This document shows positions 55,442 to 64,000 of a stretch of DNA of 64,000 nucleotides, one piece after another; position 1 is the stretch's first letter, and each line of letters opens with the position of its first letter. Below the pieces are notes generated by a model. The model was not told the origin of the DNA and did no database searches. It saw nothing but the letters and a program-made list of their open reading frames with translations. A program made the translations under genes and the position numbers. Source of the stretch: Actinoallomurus sp963799975 (GTDB taxonomy: Bacteria > Actinomycetota > Actinomycetes > Streptosporangiales > Streptosporangiaceae); assembly GCA_963799975.1 (NCBI GenBank), contig CAWCZF010000004.1:434001-498000 (forward strand), given 5' to 3'.

Positions 55442-56673
55442 GCGCCCGCGTGGTCCTTCCCCTGGTGACGGCGTTGGTGCTGGCTGCGCCGCGACCGGTC
55501 TCGGCCGCGACCTCCTCGCCGGACCCCGTTTCGCTGCCGGGAGTCGCGCAGACGATCACCGGCGGGTCGGGCGGCTGCCTCAAGCCGTCACCCGCGCACA
55601 GCACGCGCGTCCCCTGGCCTCAGACCTTCCTGCGCCCCGAGACCTCCTGGCCGTTGACCCGGGGCGCGGGGGTGATGGTCGCGGTCGTCGGCTCGGGCGT
55701 CGACGGAGCATCCGGCGCGTTCGGCGACCGGCTGGCACTCGGACCCCGGCTCCACGGTCCGGGCGGCGCGGGCCGTGACTGCGTCGGCCACGGAACGTTC
55801 ACCGCCGGGCTGATCGCCGCCGGTCGCCGGCCCGGCGCCGGGTTCGCGGGCATCGCCCCGGACGCCGGGATCCTGGCCGTGGCGGTCACCGACGACACCG
55901 GCGTCACCACCCCCGACCTGCTCGGCCGGGGCATCGAGGCGGCTGCCGACGCCGGCGCCCGGGTTATCGATGTCGCCGTGCCCGTCTCCGCAGGCAGCCG
56001 CACGCTCGCCGCCGCCGTGAGCCACGCGACCGGCCGGGGCGCCCTCGTGGTCGCTCCCGCGGCGCCGGACGGCGGACCGGCCGAAGCCATCGGTCCCTCC
56101 TACCCCGCCGCGTATCCCGAGGTGCTCTCCGTCTCCGACCTCGGCCCGGCGGGCGCCCCGCCGCAGCATGCGAGCACCGGACGGATCGACCTCACCGCAC
56201 CGGGCGACGCCGTGATGAGCGTCGGCCCGGGCGGCACTGGCGACTTCACCGCCACGGGGCCCAGTTACGCGGCGGCGATCGTGGCCGGCACGGCCGCGCT
56301 GGCCCTCGGTTACCGGCCGGGACTGACGGTTGCGGCGCTCCGCGACCGCCTGGAGGCGACGGCCTACCATCCGGGCACCACGACGCCGGACGCGATGCTC
56401 GGCTACGGCACCGTCGATCCCGTGGCCGCGGTCAGCGCGGTGCTCCCCGAGGGGGGCGATGCCACCGCAGGCTCGCCGGCGGCGCGCGCGGCGCCGATGA
56501 TGCCCGCCGTACGGCCGCGACGCGACGGCACACAGGCGTTCGGCGTCGCCGGCGGCGCGGTGGCCCTCGTCCTGCTCGTCGCGTTCGCGGCCGTGGTCCT
56601 CCCCCGCGGCCGGGCGCGCGGATGGCGGCCGGGCGTACGGTCCCCGGCGAGGCCACCGGACGTGACGGCGTGA
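55438..56673 (+). CDS. mycP: Mycosin-like subtilase with degenerate active site
   Basis: 411 residues, GTG overlapping the AAA stop. A signal peptide (VVLPLVTALVLAAPRPVSA) precedes a subtilase domain, and a C-terminal membrane helix (about 377-395) is as in MycP. H118 (DCVGHGTFTAG) and S276 (TGPSYAAAIVAG) are present. The catalytic Asp position reads VAVVGSGVDG with Gly85, and the oxyanion Asn region reads VVAPAAPDGG instead of VVAAAGN. So two essential residues appear lost. Mycosins stabilise the ESX complex independently of proteolysis, so a structural role remains possible. Confidence 0.85.
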   Translation: MSARVVLPLVTALVLAAPRPVSAATSSPDPVSLPGVAQTITGGSGGCLKPSPAHSTRVPWPQTFLRPETSWPLTRGAGVMVAVVGSGVDGASGAFGDRLALGPRLHGPGGAGRDCVGHGTFTAGLIAAGRRPGAGFAGIAPDAGILAVAVTDDTGVTTPDLLGRGIEAAADAGARVIDVAVPVSAGSRTLAAAVSHATGRGALVVAPAAPDGGPAEAIGPSYPAAYPEVLSVSDLGPAGAPPQHASTGRIDLTAPGDAVMSVGPGGTGDFTATGPSYAAAIVAGTAALALGYRPGLTVAALRDRLEATAYHPGTTTPDAMLGYGTVDPVAAVSAVLPEGGDATAGSPAARAAPMMPAVRPRRDGTQAFGVAGGAVALVLLVAFAAVVLPRGRARGWRPGVRSPARPPDVTA

Positions 56674-56801
56674 CGGCGATGCCCGGCCGCCCTCACGACG
56701 AACGGGTGAACGGGCGAGCGGTGAACCCACGGGACGGACGGCCACGTTCTACCGTTGGCGGCGGACGTGATCGACAGAACCGGGCCGGGTACGGCGAGGA
56801 C

Positions 56802-57194
56802 ATGGGTGAGCGACGGATGGACAGCGCACGGCACGCAGGTTCCGAGGCGGCGACCCGGCGTATCGTCGGCTACTGGCTGAGCCGGACCTCGCTGGACCCC
56901 GGTTCGGACGATGCTCCGCGGGGCGGCCTGGCCGTCCCCGAGGCGCCGGCCGGAGAGGTCATCGCGGCCGCGCGCCGCCTCGCCACCCGCGGGCGGCGGT
57001 CCGTCCCGTACGCCCAGCCGCCGTCCGAGCTGCGTCTCGTCGCAGAGGTTCTCGTGGTGGACGAGCACCCATCGGCCGCGAGCTGGACCGACGCCGAGCG
57101 CCGTCAGGTTCTCTACTGGGTCGCCCTCATCATCCATCGCTTCGGCGAGGATGGGATCCAGCACCTGGTCAGCGAGCTGAACGCCCACCGCTGA
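56802..57194 (+). CDS. Small protein of unknown function between mycP and a sigma factor
   Basis: 130 residues from an ATG preceded by GGCGAGGA; the in-frame upstream sequence is low-quality. Its sequence (ATRRIVGYWLSRTSLDPGSD, EVIAAARRLATRGRRSVPYA, RRQVLYWVALIIHRFGEDGI) is helical and basic, without membrane segments. I do not recognise a family. It sits just before a promoter-like inverted repeat and the ECF sigma gene; an anti-sigma role is conceivable but there is no supporting motif. Confidence 0.45.
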   Translation: MGERRMDSARHAGSEAATRRIVGYWLSRTSLDPGSDDAPRGGLAVPEAPAGEVIAAARRLATRGRRSVPYAQPPSELRLVAEVLVVDEHPSAASWTDAERRQVLYWVALIIHRFGEDGIQHLVSELNAHR

Positions 57195-57200
57195 CGACGC

Positions 57201-57229
57201 GCCAACGACTTACAGGAAACATCGTTGGC
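57201..57229. promoter_or_regulatory. Inverted repeat and CGTTGG repeats upstream of the sigma factor gene
   Basis: GCCAACGA (57201-57208) and TCGTTGGC (57222-57229) are perfect 8-bp arms. Two further CGTTGG copies follow at 57234 and 57245. GGAAAC at 57215-57220 resembles an ECF -35 box, though no -10 lies at the usual spacing. It is a candidate autoregulatory region for the sigma factor. Confidence 0.45.
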
Positions 57230-57316
57230 AGTTCGTTGGGGCAGCGTTGGCGGTGCCCGCCATCCTCCTTCCACTGGCCGCGGAACCTACGGCCGAGAGC
57301 GGGAAGAGGGCTTGCC

Positions 57317-57898
57317 ATGGTGACGAAGGGCGCGAGGAAACCCGGTGCCGGCCAGGACGGCGGGATCGCCGGCACGAATACCACTCTCGACGAGGCCACC
57401 CTCGCCGAGCTGTACCGCCTGCACGGCGGTTACCTGTTGCGCGCCCTGGTTCGCATCACCAACGGCGACCGAGGAAAGGCCGAGGACATCCTCCAGGAGA
57501 CGCTCATCCGTGCCTGGCGCAACCCCGGCGCGGTCACACGCGGGCCGGCGGAATTCCGGCCGTGGCTGTTCACCGTCGCCCGCCGGATCGCCATCGACCA
57601 CTTCCGCATGGCGGGGGCGCGCGTCAAGGAGGTCTGCGACGAGACGCCGGAAGACCGCATCCCCAGCTATGACCCGTTCGACTCCATCGCGGAGGCGCGC
57701 GACATCGAGGTCGTGCTCGGCCGGCTGCCGGCGCACCACCGGGAGGTGCTCGTGGAGCTGCACCTGAACGGCCGGTCGGTGGCCGAGACGGCCAGAAGAC
57801 TCGGTGTCCCCGCCGGCACCGTGAAGTCACGCCACCACTACGCCGTACGCGCGGTGCGCCCCATGCTGGAGGCGGCCGGAATGCGCACCTCCGCCTGA
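57317..57898 (+). CDS. ECF-type RNA polymerase sigma factor
   Basis: 193 residues from an ATG with GGGAAGAGGG upstream. Region 2 shows LAELYRLHGGYLLRALVRIT, then GKAEDILQETLIRAWRNP and FRPWLFTVARRIAIDHFR. Region 4 shows IEVVLGRLPAHHREVLVELH, then RSVAETARRLGVPAGTVKSR. These are the standard ECF/SigL-type motifs with the GTVKSR recognition helix. No anti-sigma zinc-finger gene follows. It lies within the T7SS gene set and may switch on the locus. The target promoter is unknown. Confidence 0.92.
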   Translation: MVTKGARKPGAGQDGGIAGTNTTLDEATLAELYRLHGGYLLRALVRITNGDRGKAEDILQETLIRAWRNPGAVTRGPAEFRPWLFTVARRIAIDHFRMAGARVKEVCDETPEDRIPSYDPFDSIAEARDIEVVLGRLPAHHREVLVELHLNGRSVAETARRLGVPAGTVKSRHHYAVRAVRPMLEAAGMRTSA

Positions 57899-58028
57899 GC
57901 GGCACCACCGGCGGGGCCCGGCTTCCGGCGTGGCGGTGTAGTCGAACCCGGATCCGGCCCCCGGCCGTAGAGGTCAGTAGGGCGTCCTGTACGCCGTCAT
58001 GGTTCTCGTCGGGCAGGAAGGTGCGGGC

Positions 58029-58463
58029 ATGTCATCTCCGTTGGGGGACCAGGTCGAGCAGGCAATGGCCAGGTTGAAGGACCACCGGGCCCGCATGGAG
58101 GAGGTACGTGCCGAGCTGCGGCAGGCGACGGCCTCGGTGATGTCCAAGGACCGCATGGTCACGGCCAAGGTCGGTCCGCAGGGCCAGGTCGTGTCGTTGA
58201 CCTTCCACACCACGGCGTACCGGACGATGGCGCCCGCTCAGCTCGCCGATGTCCTGACGGAGGTGCTGAACGAGGCGCGGGCGCGGGTCGGCGAGCAGGT
58301 GACCGAGGCGATGCGGTCCGTCAGTGGGATCGGCGAGGTGCTCAAGCTCTCCATGACAGGGGGCACCGAACTCGACGGGCTGCTCGCACCGCTGCGTTCA
58401 CTGCGGCCCAGCGAGGAGAAACCGGACGAGACGGTGAAGAAGCAGGACGAGTTCAACGGCTGA
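58029..58463 (+). CDS. YbaB/EbfC-like protein
   Basis: 144 residues from an ATG with GGAAGG upstream. The helix VEQAMARLKDHRARMEEVRA and strand pattern VMSKDRMVTAKVGPQGQVVS, then LADVLTEVLNEARARVGEQV, match the YbaB/EbfC nucleoid-associated fold. A charged C-terminal tail is added. In actinomycete ESX loci such proteins commonly precede large secreted toxins with WXG-like heads and may be exported partners, not DNA-binding proteins. It ends 48 bases before the giant gene. Confidence 0.8.
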   Translation: MSSPLGDQVEQAMARLKDHRARMEEVRAELRQATASVMSKDRMVTAKVGPQGQVVSLTFHTTAYRTMAPAQLADVLTEVLNEARARVGEQVTEAMRSVSGIGEVLKLSMTGGTELDGLLAPLRSLRPSEEKPDETVKKQDEFNG

Positions 58464-58511
58464 CCCCGTACTGGCCGAACTCAAAGAGCGACTCAGTAAG
58501 AGGTTCGCGGT

Positions 58512-61500
58512 ATGGCGATCACCCTCCCCCCGGAGCTGGCATCGATCTTCGCGGCGGTATCCGGTATGGAATGGCCGCAGGCGAATGAGGACGACCTGCG
58601 TACGGCAGGGGACGACTACCAGACGATCGCCGACGACATTCCGAAGCTGAAGGAATACATCGTCGAGATCGTGAACATCTGCCTGGAGCGGTTCGAGGGA
58701 GAGGCGGCCGACGCCTTCGTCGCGTCGATGCGCGAGCTCATCGGACAGACCGGCGGCACCGACTACCTGAGTGAGGCGGCCAAGCAGGCAGGGGAGCTCG
58801 CGAGCGTCGCACACGACACGGCGAACCAGGTCGAGTACACGAAGTGGATGGTGATCGGCCAGCTGATAATGCTGGTCGCCGAGATCTTGTTCGACATCTT
58901 CTGGGCGCCGTTCACCTTCGGCGAGTCACTACTCAACATCACCTGGGAATGGGCGCTGGTACGCGAGGCCATACAGATCATCTTCAAGTGGCTGCTCAAG
59001 TCCATCGCGATGCACACGTTCACCGGGGTGGCGCAGAGCCTGCTCCTGGACGGCGTCATCCAGGGCGTCCAGTTCGCGCAGGGACACCGGCATCAGTGGG
59101 ACGGCAAGGCCACGTTGCAGGCGTTCGAGTTCGGGTTGATCACCGGGGTGGTGTCCGGACCGCTCGATCTGGCCGGCATGGGGCTCGGCAAGATGATCGG
59201 CGGCGCGGTCGGCAAGAGCGCCGGCTCGGTCCTCGGGCACGAGCTCGGCGACGCGATGAAGGACACGCTGGGGCACGCCGGCAAGGGAGTGCTCGATGGC
59301 GGGGTCTCCGCGGCCGGGAAGTGGCTCGACGACACCGGCACGAAGGCGTTCGCCCGTGACGTCGGCAACCTGATGGGCGCCGCGCTGCCACAGATCCGCC
59401 AGGGCTTCACGAAGTTCGGCGAAGGGACGATCGCCAAGGCGTTCGAGGACCGGTTCGCGCGGATCTTCGAGCGGCATCTCGGGCCGGTGCTCGGCGAGGG
59501 GACGGCGGAGAAGCTGGGCAGGGACTTCGGCCGTACGTTCGCCAAAGAGTGGCATGACGCGGACGCCGAGGTGGGGGCCTCTCTGCGTCGCCTGCTGCAC
59601 GAGACGCCGGTGAGCGACACCGGGGTGCGGGCGCTGGCGGACACCCTGCCGGAGCTGGCCCGGCACATGAACGAGGGCAACACCATGTTCACGGTGGGCC
59701 ACGCGATCGGAGAGCAGCTCAAGGAGGGAGCGCTCAACAACCTCAGCGAGGGCTTCTACAATCTCATCTTCAGCGACAGCCACCAGTTCACCACCACGTG
59801 GGCGACGTTCGGGTCCGGCGTCGCGATGGGACTGCTGGGGAGGATCGGCCACCACCTCGCCTCGCCGATCTCGGCGCGCTTCGCGGACTACGTGGCGAAC
59901 TGGCAGCACGCGCCGATACACGAGGGCGACAGCCGTTACTTCGGGCCGCTGCACCCGCTGACGGTGCTGTCCCTCGCGTCGAACCTGGCCGGTCATCCGG
60001 CACCTTTCCCGGTGCCGCGTCTCGGGCCACACTCCGCCGAGGCGAGTGGCGGCCCGGTCGAAGCCACGATCACGACGGCCTCGGGCGTCCCGGACCGGCA
60101 CGGGTTCGACAGCGAGAAGGAGCCACTGCTCGGCTCGGGAACGTCGGTGCGCACCGAGAGTGGTCTCGACAGCCCGCGCACCTCCATCTCGTCGGAGGCT
60201 TCGGACCTCTTCAGCCCGCGCGTGACGTTCGGCGGCCACGATGCGGCCGGCGGGCACGAGGGCGTGGAGCCGGAAAAGAGCATCGGGCCGCCGGAGGCCG
60301 TACGGACCCACTCGGAGGACGACACGGCGACGGCCACCACCGGCCCGGCCGTCACCCACCCGGCCGCGACCGACCGTACGGCCGAACCATCGTCCGACGC
60401 CCCCATGCCCAGGCCGACTCAGAGCGACGACGGCCCCGCCCCGGTACCGCACGAACACACCCCTGGGCCCTCGCCCGTTCCCCACCCGACCGTCCCGGCC
60501 CCGCGAAACGGCGAAGCGCCCCGCGTCGACCTGCCCACCGGCGTGTGGTTCCCCCGCGCCCACAGCACCCCGAGGCATGAGATCGCGGCCCGCGCGGTGC
60601 CCGGCGCGGACGGGTGGCGACTGGTGGTCGGTCATGGATCCCCCGGCAAGGTGGAGATCGGCGGCGTGCCGGTGGACGCGGAGACGGCCCTGACGCACAT
60701 CGGCACCGGCGACAAGCTCACCTTCGCCACCTGCTACGCCGCCGAGCCCGGTGCCGACGGGCACTCACTCGCCATGGACGCCCACCTGCGAACGGGCAAG
60801 GAGACCCTCGGCCCCACGCACGAGGCGATCGTCACGGCCGGTGGCGAGGTGGTCTCCGGCGTGTTCGGCATCGACAAGGCCGGCCGCCAGGTCGTGATCC
60901 CGAGCGGGGACTGGATGGTCTTCCGCGACGGCGCGGCGCACAGCCTGCACACGTCGTCGCTGAGGGAGGCGTACGCGAAACTGGGCGCTCAGGAGAAGCC
61001 CGGTGGCCCCGCCCCCGACGAGGCGGTCGGCTTCGTGTACGGGATCAGCGCCGCCCAGCGCTGGGGACTGGCCCACCACGGGTACGCCGCGGCGGACTAC
61101 CCACGCGCGGGCCGCGACTGGCCCGACCCCGGGCGGGCGGACTCCTTCTTCACCTCGCTGCAGTCCATGGCGGCGAACCATCTGCGGCCCTACCTCGGCA
61201 ACCGGCCGCCGACCCCGGACCGGATCCGCCAGGCCATGCACGCGGCCCTGCAGGCCGACCTGAACGGCACCGGCTCCCGCTACGAGCGGTTCCTGACGCC
61301 CGGCCAGGACGTCAACCAGCTGCTGGCCGCCCTGAACGACCCCGCCCAGTGGACGCCGCAGCTCGGCGAGATCGCGCCGCACCTGGCGGCCGACCTGTTC
61401 AACCTGAGGCTCGGAGTGGTCGGCGCCTCCGGCCGGCCGGAGATCGTGGGCCAGGTGATGGGACGGACCCGCGCCGGCCACGCCGACGGCAACCCCTACC

Positions 61501-64000
61501 TGCTCGTCCGCGTGGGCGACAACCACTTCGTCCCCACCGTACGGACGGGCGGGCCGGCGGCCGCCGTGCCCCGCGCGGAACAGGTCCACGGCCTGCCGGG
61601 CACGAGCGGTCGCGGGACCTGGACCCGGCCGCTGACGTCGGGGGAACGGACACTCGTCGACCAGGCCGGCGAAGACGCGATGCGTCACCCGGCCATCGAA
61701 CGCCGGGTCGGGCCCGGGACCACCGTCGCGCACGCCCAGGCCACCGCCGCCCACCTGCGCGACGCCATCACCGACCCCCACGGCGCGCTGGCCACCAACC
61801 TGCGGGACCAGCTCCAGGACCTGATCGAACGGGCACTGACCGGGGATCCGACCGCGATCGACAGGCTCGACGCCCTGGAGCGGGTCGCCCACCGCCACGA
61901 GATGAGGACGACCGGCGGGCCGATGGACGAGACCGCGCACATCCAGCGCATCCAGCAGGCGGGGACCGACGAGGGAATCCCGATCTCCATCGGTGACGCC
62001 CGGACGGCCGCCCGCGCCCACGCGTATCACGAACTGGGCGGCTCGATCCGGAACGCGCTCAGGGTCCCGTTGCCCGCCGGGACGGGTATCCGCGACCGCC
62101 TCGGCACGGTCGGCGCCGCCGCGCGCCATGACATGGACGCCGCGGGCACGCGGGCCCGGCAGGACGCCGTCACGGCCGCCCGGAACGCGGTACCGCCACC
62201 GCGGATCGACCCGGCCACCCCGGCCGAGGCGCGAGCCGCTGCGATGGCCGTGCACCAGAGGAGGCTCGACGAGAGCGAACGCCAGGCCAAGCTGGCCGGC
62301 GGACCCGCCGACCGAGGCCGAACGAGACGCGCGGGAACGGGTCCTGCGCCGGCATGCCGGATACTTCTACTCCCCGCGGGAGTTCGACCGCATGCGATGG
62401 GCGCTGCTGGCGAACAGCCTGCCGAGCCACATCACCCATGCCGAGCGCACGGGCGCCAACGCGGCGGCCGCGTTCCTCGACACGTTCCGCGCCCCGGCCC
62501 GCGAGATGGCCGACTGGGAGATCCGCTCCGACGCGGCGCGCCACGAGCAGCTGGCGGCCGACCCGCCACGGCAGCTCCCGGCGGGCTTCGGCGAGCGCGA
62601 CGCCGACGGCCGGCGCCAGTACCCGATGGGGTACCGCGGGCGGCTGATGCGGCTCGGTGCCGACTGGTTCGGTGACGACACCGCCATCGCGAACCTGGTG
62701 AGCGGTCACGCTCCGGTCGGCACGGACGTGGGGCTGCGGAACGCGATCAACGACGCCGTGCGCGAGCGCCTCACCGGGCTCGGCAACCGGGCGGTCGCCC
62801 AGCGCATGCTCGAAGGCGGGCTGCGGTTCTCGGTGACGTCCGGCGGTGAGCGCCACGACGTGAGGGTCATGCTCCACCTCGGTGAGCCTCCCCGCGCCCA
62901 CTACCTTCCGGCGTTCGAGTCCCAGCGGGACGAGGGGAACGCGCCGGCCTCCCAGCAGACGCCGCTCGGCCAGAAACATCAAGGCGCCGTCGAGTCCGAC
63001 CACGAGCGCATCGCGGGCACCCGGAAGGGCGGTTCCACCAACCGCTCGCTGGCCGTGAACGTGAACGTCACCTCGCCGTTCGGGGTGCAGCCCGCACGGA
63101 TCTTCAGCGGCGGCGCCGAATTCGGTCTGGACGCCGAAAGCGGTAAGGGCTGGTCCTACGGCAATGACGGGGTCTCGGCGACCAAGCGGTTCCTCGACAT
63201 GGCGGGCAAGGAGTCGCACTTCGACTTCCCCGGCGCCCGGTTGACGGTGCAGTTGCGGCGGCGCGGCACCGCGGACCCCGACCCGCGCACCCACACGGCC
63301 ACGCTCCCCGCGCGGTTCGGCTTTCCCAAGGAGCTGACACCGCCTCAACCGGCCGGCGGCGGCCCGGTGCTGCCAGGCCCGGCGGCACGCCGCGGCGCCG
63401 GCAACCCGTTCCACGGCGTCACACCGGCCCAGCTCCACGCCGGTGCCGTCGCCGCCCGACACGGCCGAGCGGATCCATGACGTGCTCGGCACCGTGCTGC
63501 ACATCCCGGAGTCGATCTCGGGGCTGGGCCCGCTGCGCGACCAGCTCGTCGCGAACCTGCCCCATCCCGTGGAAACCGACTCCGACCTGTACGACGGCAT
63601 CCAGCACTGGATCAGCGAGGCCAACCTGCTGCGCAACTACGGGGAGATGACCACCATCGGCACGCTCTCACCGGCGTACCGGACCGGCGACGGCGACGCG
63701 TCGGCCTACCTGACGGTGACCGCGAAGATGCTGGGCGCCCAGCGGGTGGGGGACGATCCCGTGCCGATGAAGGAGGAGAGCCAGCGCTGGGTCAACACGA
63801 ACAGCAGTACCAGCGAGTCCGGCGGTTTCGGGATAACTCCCATCAAGGGAAACATCGGTTACACCATCGGAGACCCCACGGCGTCCTTCGGGTTCAACCA
63901 CTCGCTCGGCGTGGGCGGCAGCATCGGTGCGAAACTGTCGACGACGCGCAGCAGCAACGAGAACACCGGCGCCGGTGAGGTGCGCGGCCTGGTCTACGAC
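58512..64000 (+). CDS. Giant multidomain T7SS effector candidate, frameshifted, 3' end outside window
   Basis: Starts with a WXG100-like head (GMEWPQANEDDLRTAGDDYQ), then membrane-like and glycine-rich helical segments (GKMIGGAVGKSAGSVLGHEL) and a Pro/Thr-rich linker. A caspase-like/C80-type region follows with H708 (VVGHGSPGKVEIGG) and C741 (LTFATCYAAEPG), and then an OTU-like region (GRADSFFTSLQS near residue 875; VGDNHFVPTV near 1005). A long helical part comes after that. Frame changes occur near 62,305 and 63,435; the protein continues as ERIHDVLGTVLHIPESISGL to the window end. Total exceeds 1,820 residues. It is probably an exported polymorphic toxin-like protein; domain names are inferred from motifs. 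Confidence 0.7.

Noticed and set aside
58029..58463. Reading the YbaB-like gene as a chromosomal DNA-binding housekeeping gene (recR partner)
   Set aside because: It has no dnaX/recR neighbours and sits directly before a WXG-headed giant gene, so a T7SS-linked role is more likely.

Overview
The window comes from a high-GC actinobacterium. Signs of this are a mycothiol-dependent isomerase homologue, actinobacterial serine recombinases, an ESX-like type VII secretion (T7SS) locus, a DUF2637 fragment and heavy GC-third-position codon use. Gene styles resemble Streptosporangiales such as Thermomonosporaceae, but that placement is inference and cannot be proven from this sequence alone.

Region 1 (1-18,850) is a decayed accessory region. 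It holds IS remnants (700-1016, 4799-4945, 10795-11040, 14341-14700) and one complete IS with terminal inverted repeats (7125-8370). Broken genes include a HTH regulator and its partner, a tannase fragment, a metE fragment, a DUF2637 fragment, a large serine recombinase, a ZIP transporter, a membrane protein and an esterase. Two related att-like sequences, each with a tRNA-Lys-like anticodon arm, lie about 10.8 kb apart (481-640 and 11311-11490). Islands that look intact are an XRE/ImmA metallopeptidase plus a transglycosylase-like protein (2133-4452), a PadR/NB-ARC pair followed by a decayed type I-E-like CRISPR array (5446-7089), a mycothiol-dependent isomerase homologue, a MarR/reductase divergent pair with a palindromic operator, an initiator tRNA-fMet and a lipoprotein esterase.

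Region 2 (18,860-26,930) carries three paralogous four-repeat membrane proteins (DUF347/COG4705 type) around an OmpR-type two-component system, plus a GT87-like membrane protein. A perfect 11-bp-arm palindrome sits between one paralogue and the response regulator gene. A second, BlaI-like 21-bp element occurs at 19318-19338 and 26909-26929, upstream of the other two paralogues.

Region 3 (27,234-36,636) is a four-gene type II Wadjet-like anti-plasmid operon (jetA-jetB-jetC-jetD) with ATGA overlaps. jetC carries one frameshift. The operon is bordered downstream by a serine recombinase remnant and a small MerR regulator.

Region 4 (37,166-64,000) is a type VII secretion locus. EccC and a protein with an ADP-ribosyltransferase-like C-terminus run leftward. 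EccD, EccB, two WXG100-like proteins, repeat-rich and small secreted candidates, a golvesin-like membrane-anchored protein, a beta-helix/double-AAA EccA-like protein and a mycosin with a degenerate catalytic site run rightward. They are followed by an ECF sigma factor, a YbaB-like protein and a giant multidomain effector candidate that runs off the window. No EccE is visible.

A recurring oddity is the number of single-base frameshifts in otherwise well-conserved genes (jetC, eccD, eccB, a WXG100 gene, the AAA protein, the giant protein). This raises the possibility of base-level sequence errors as well as real decay.
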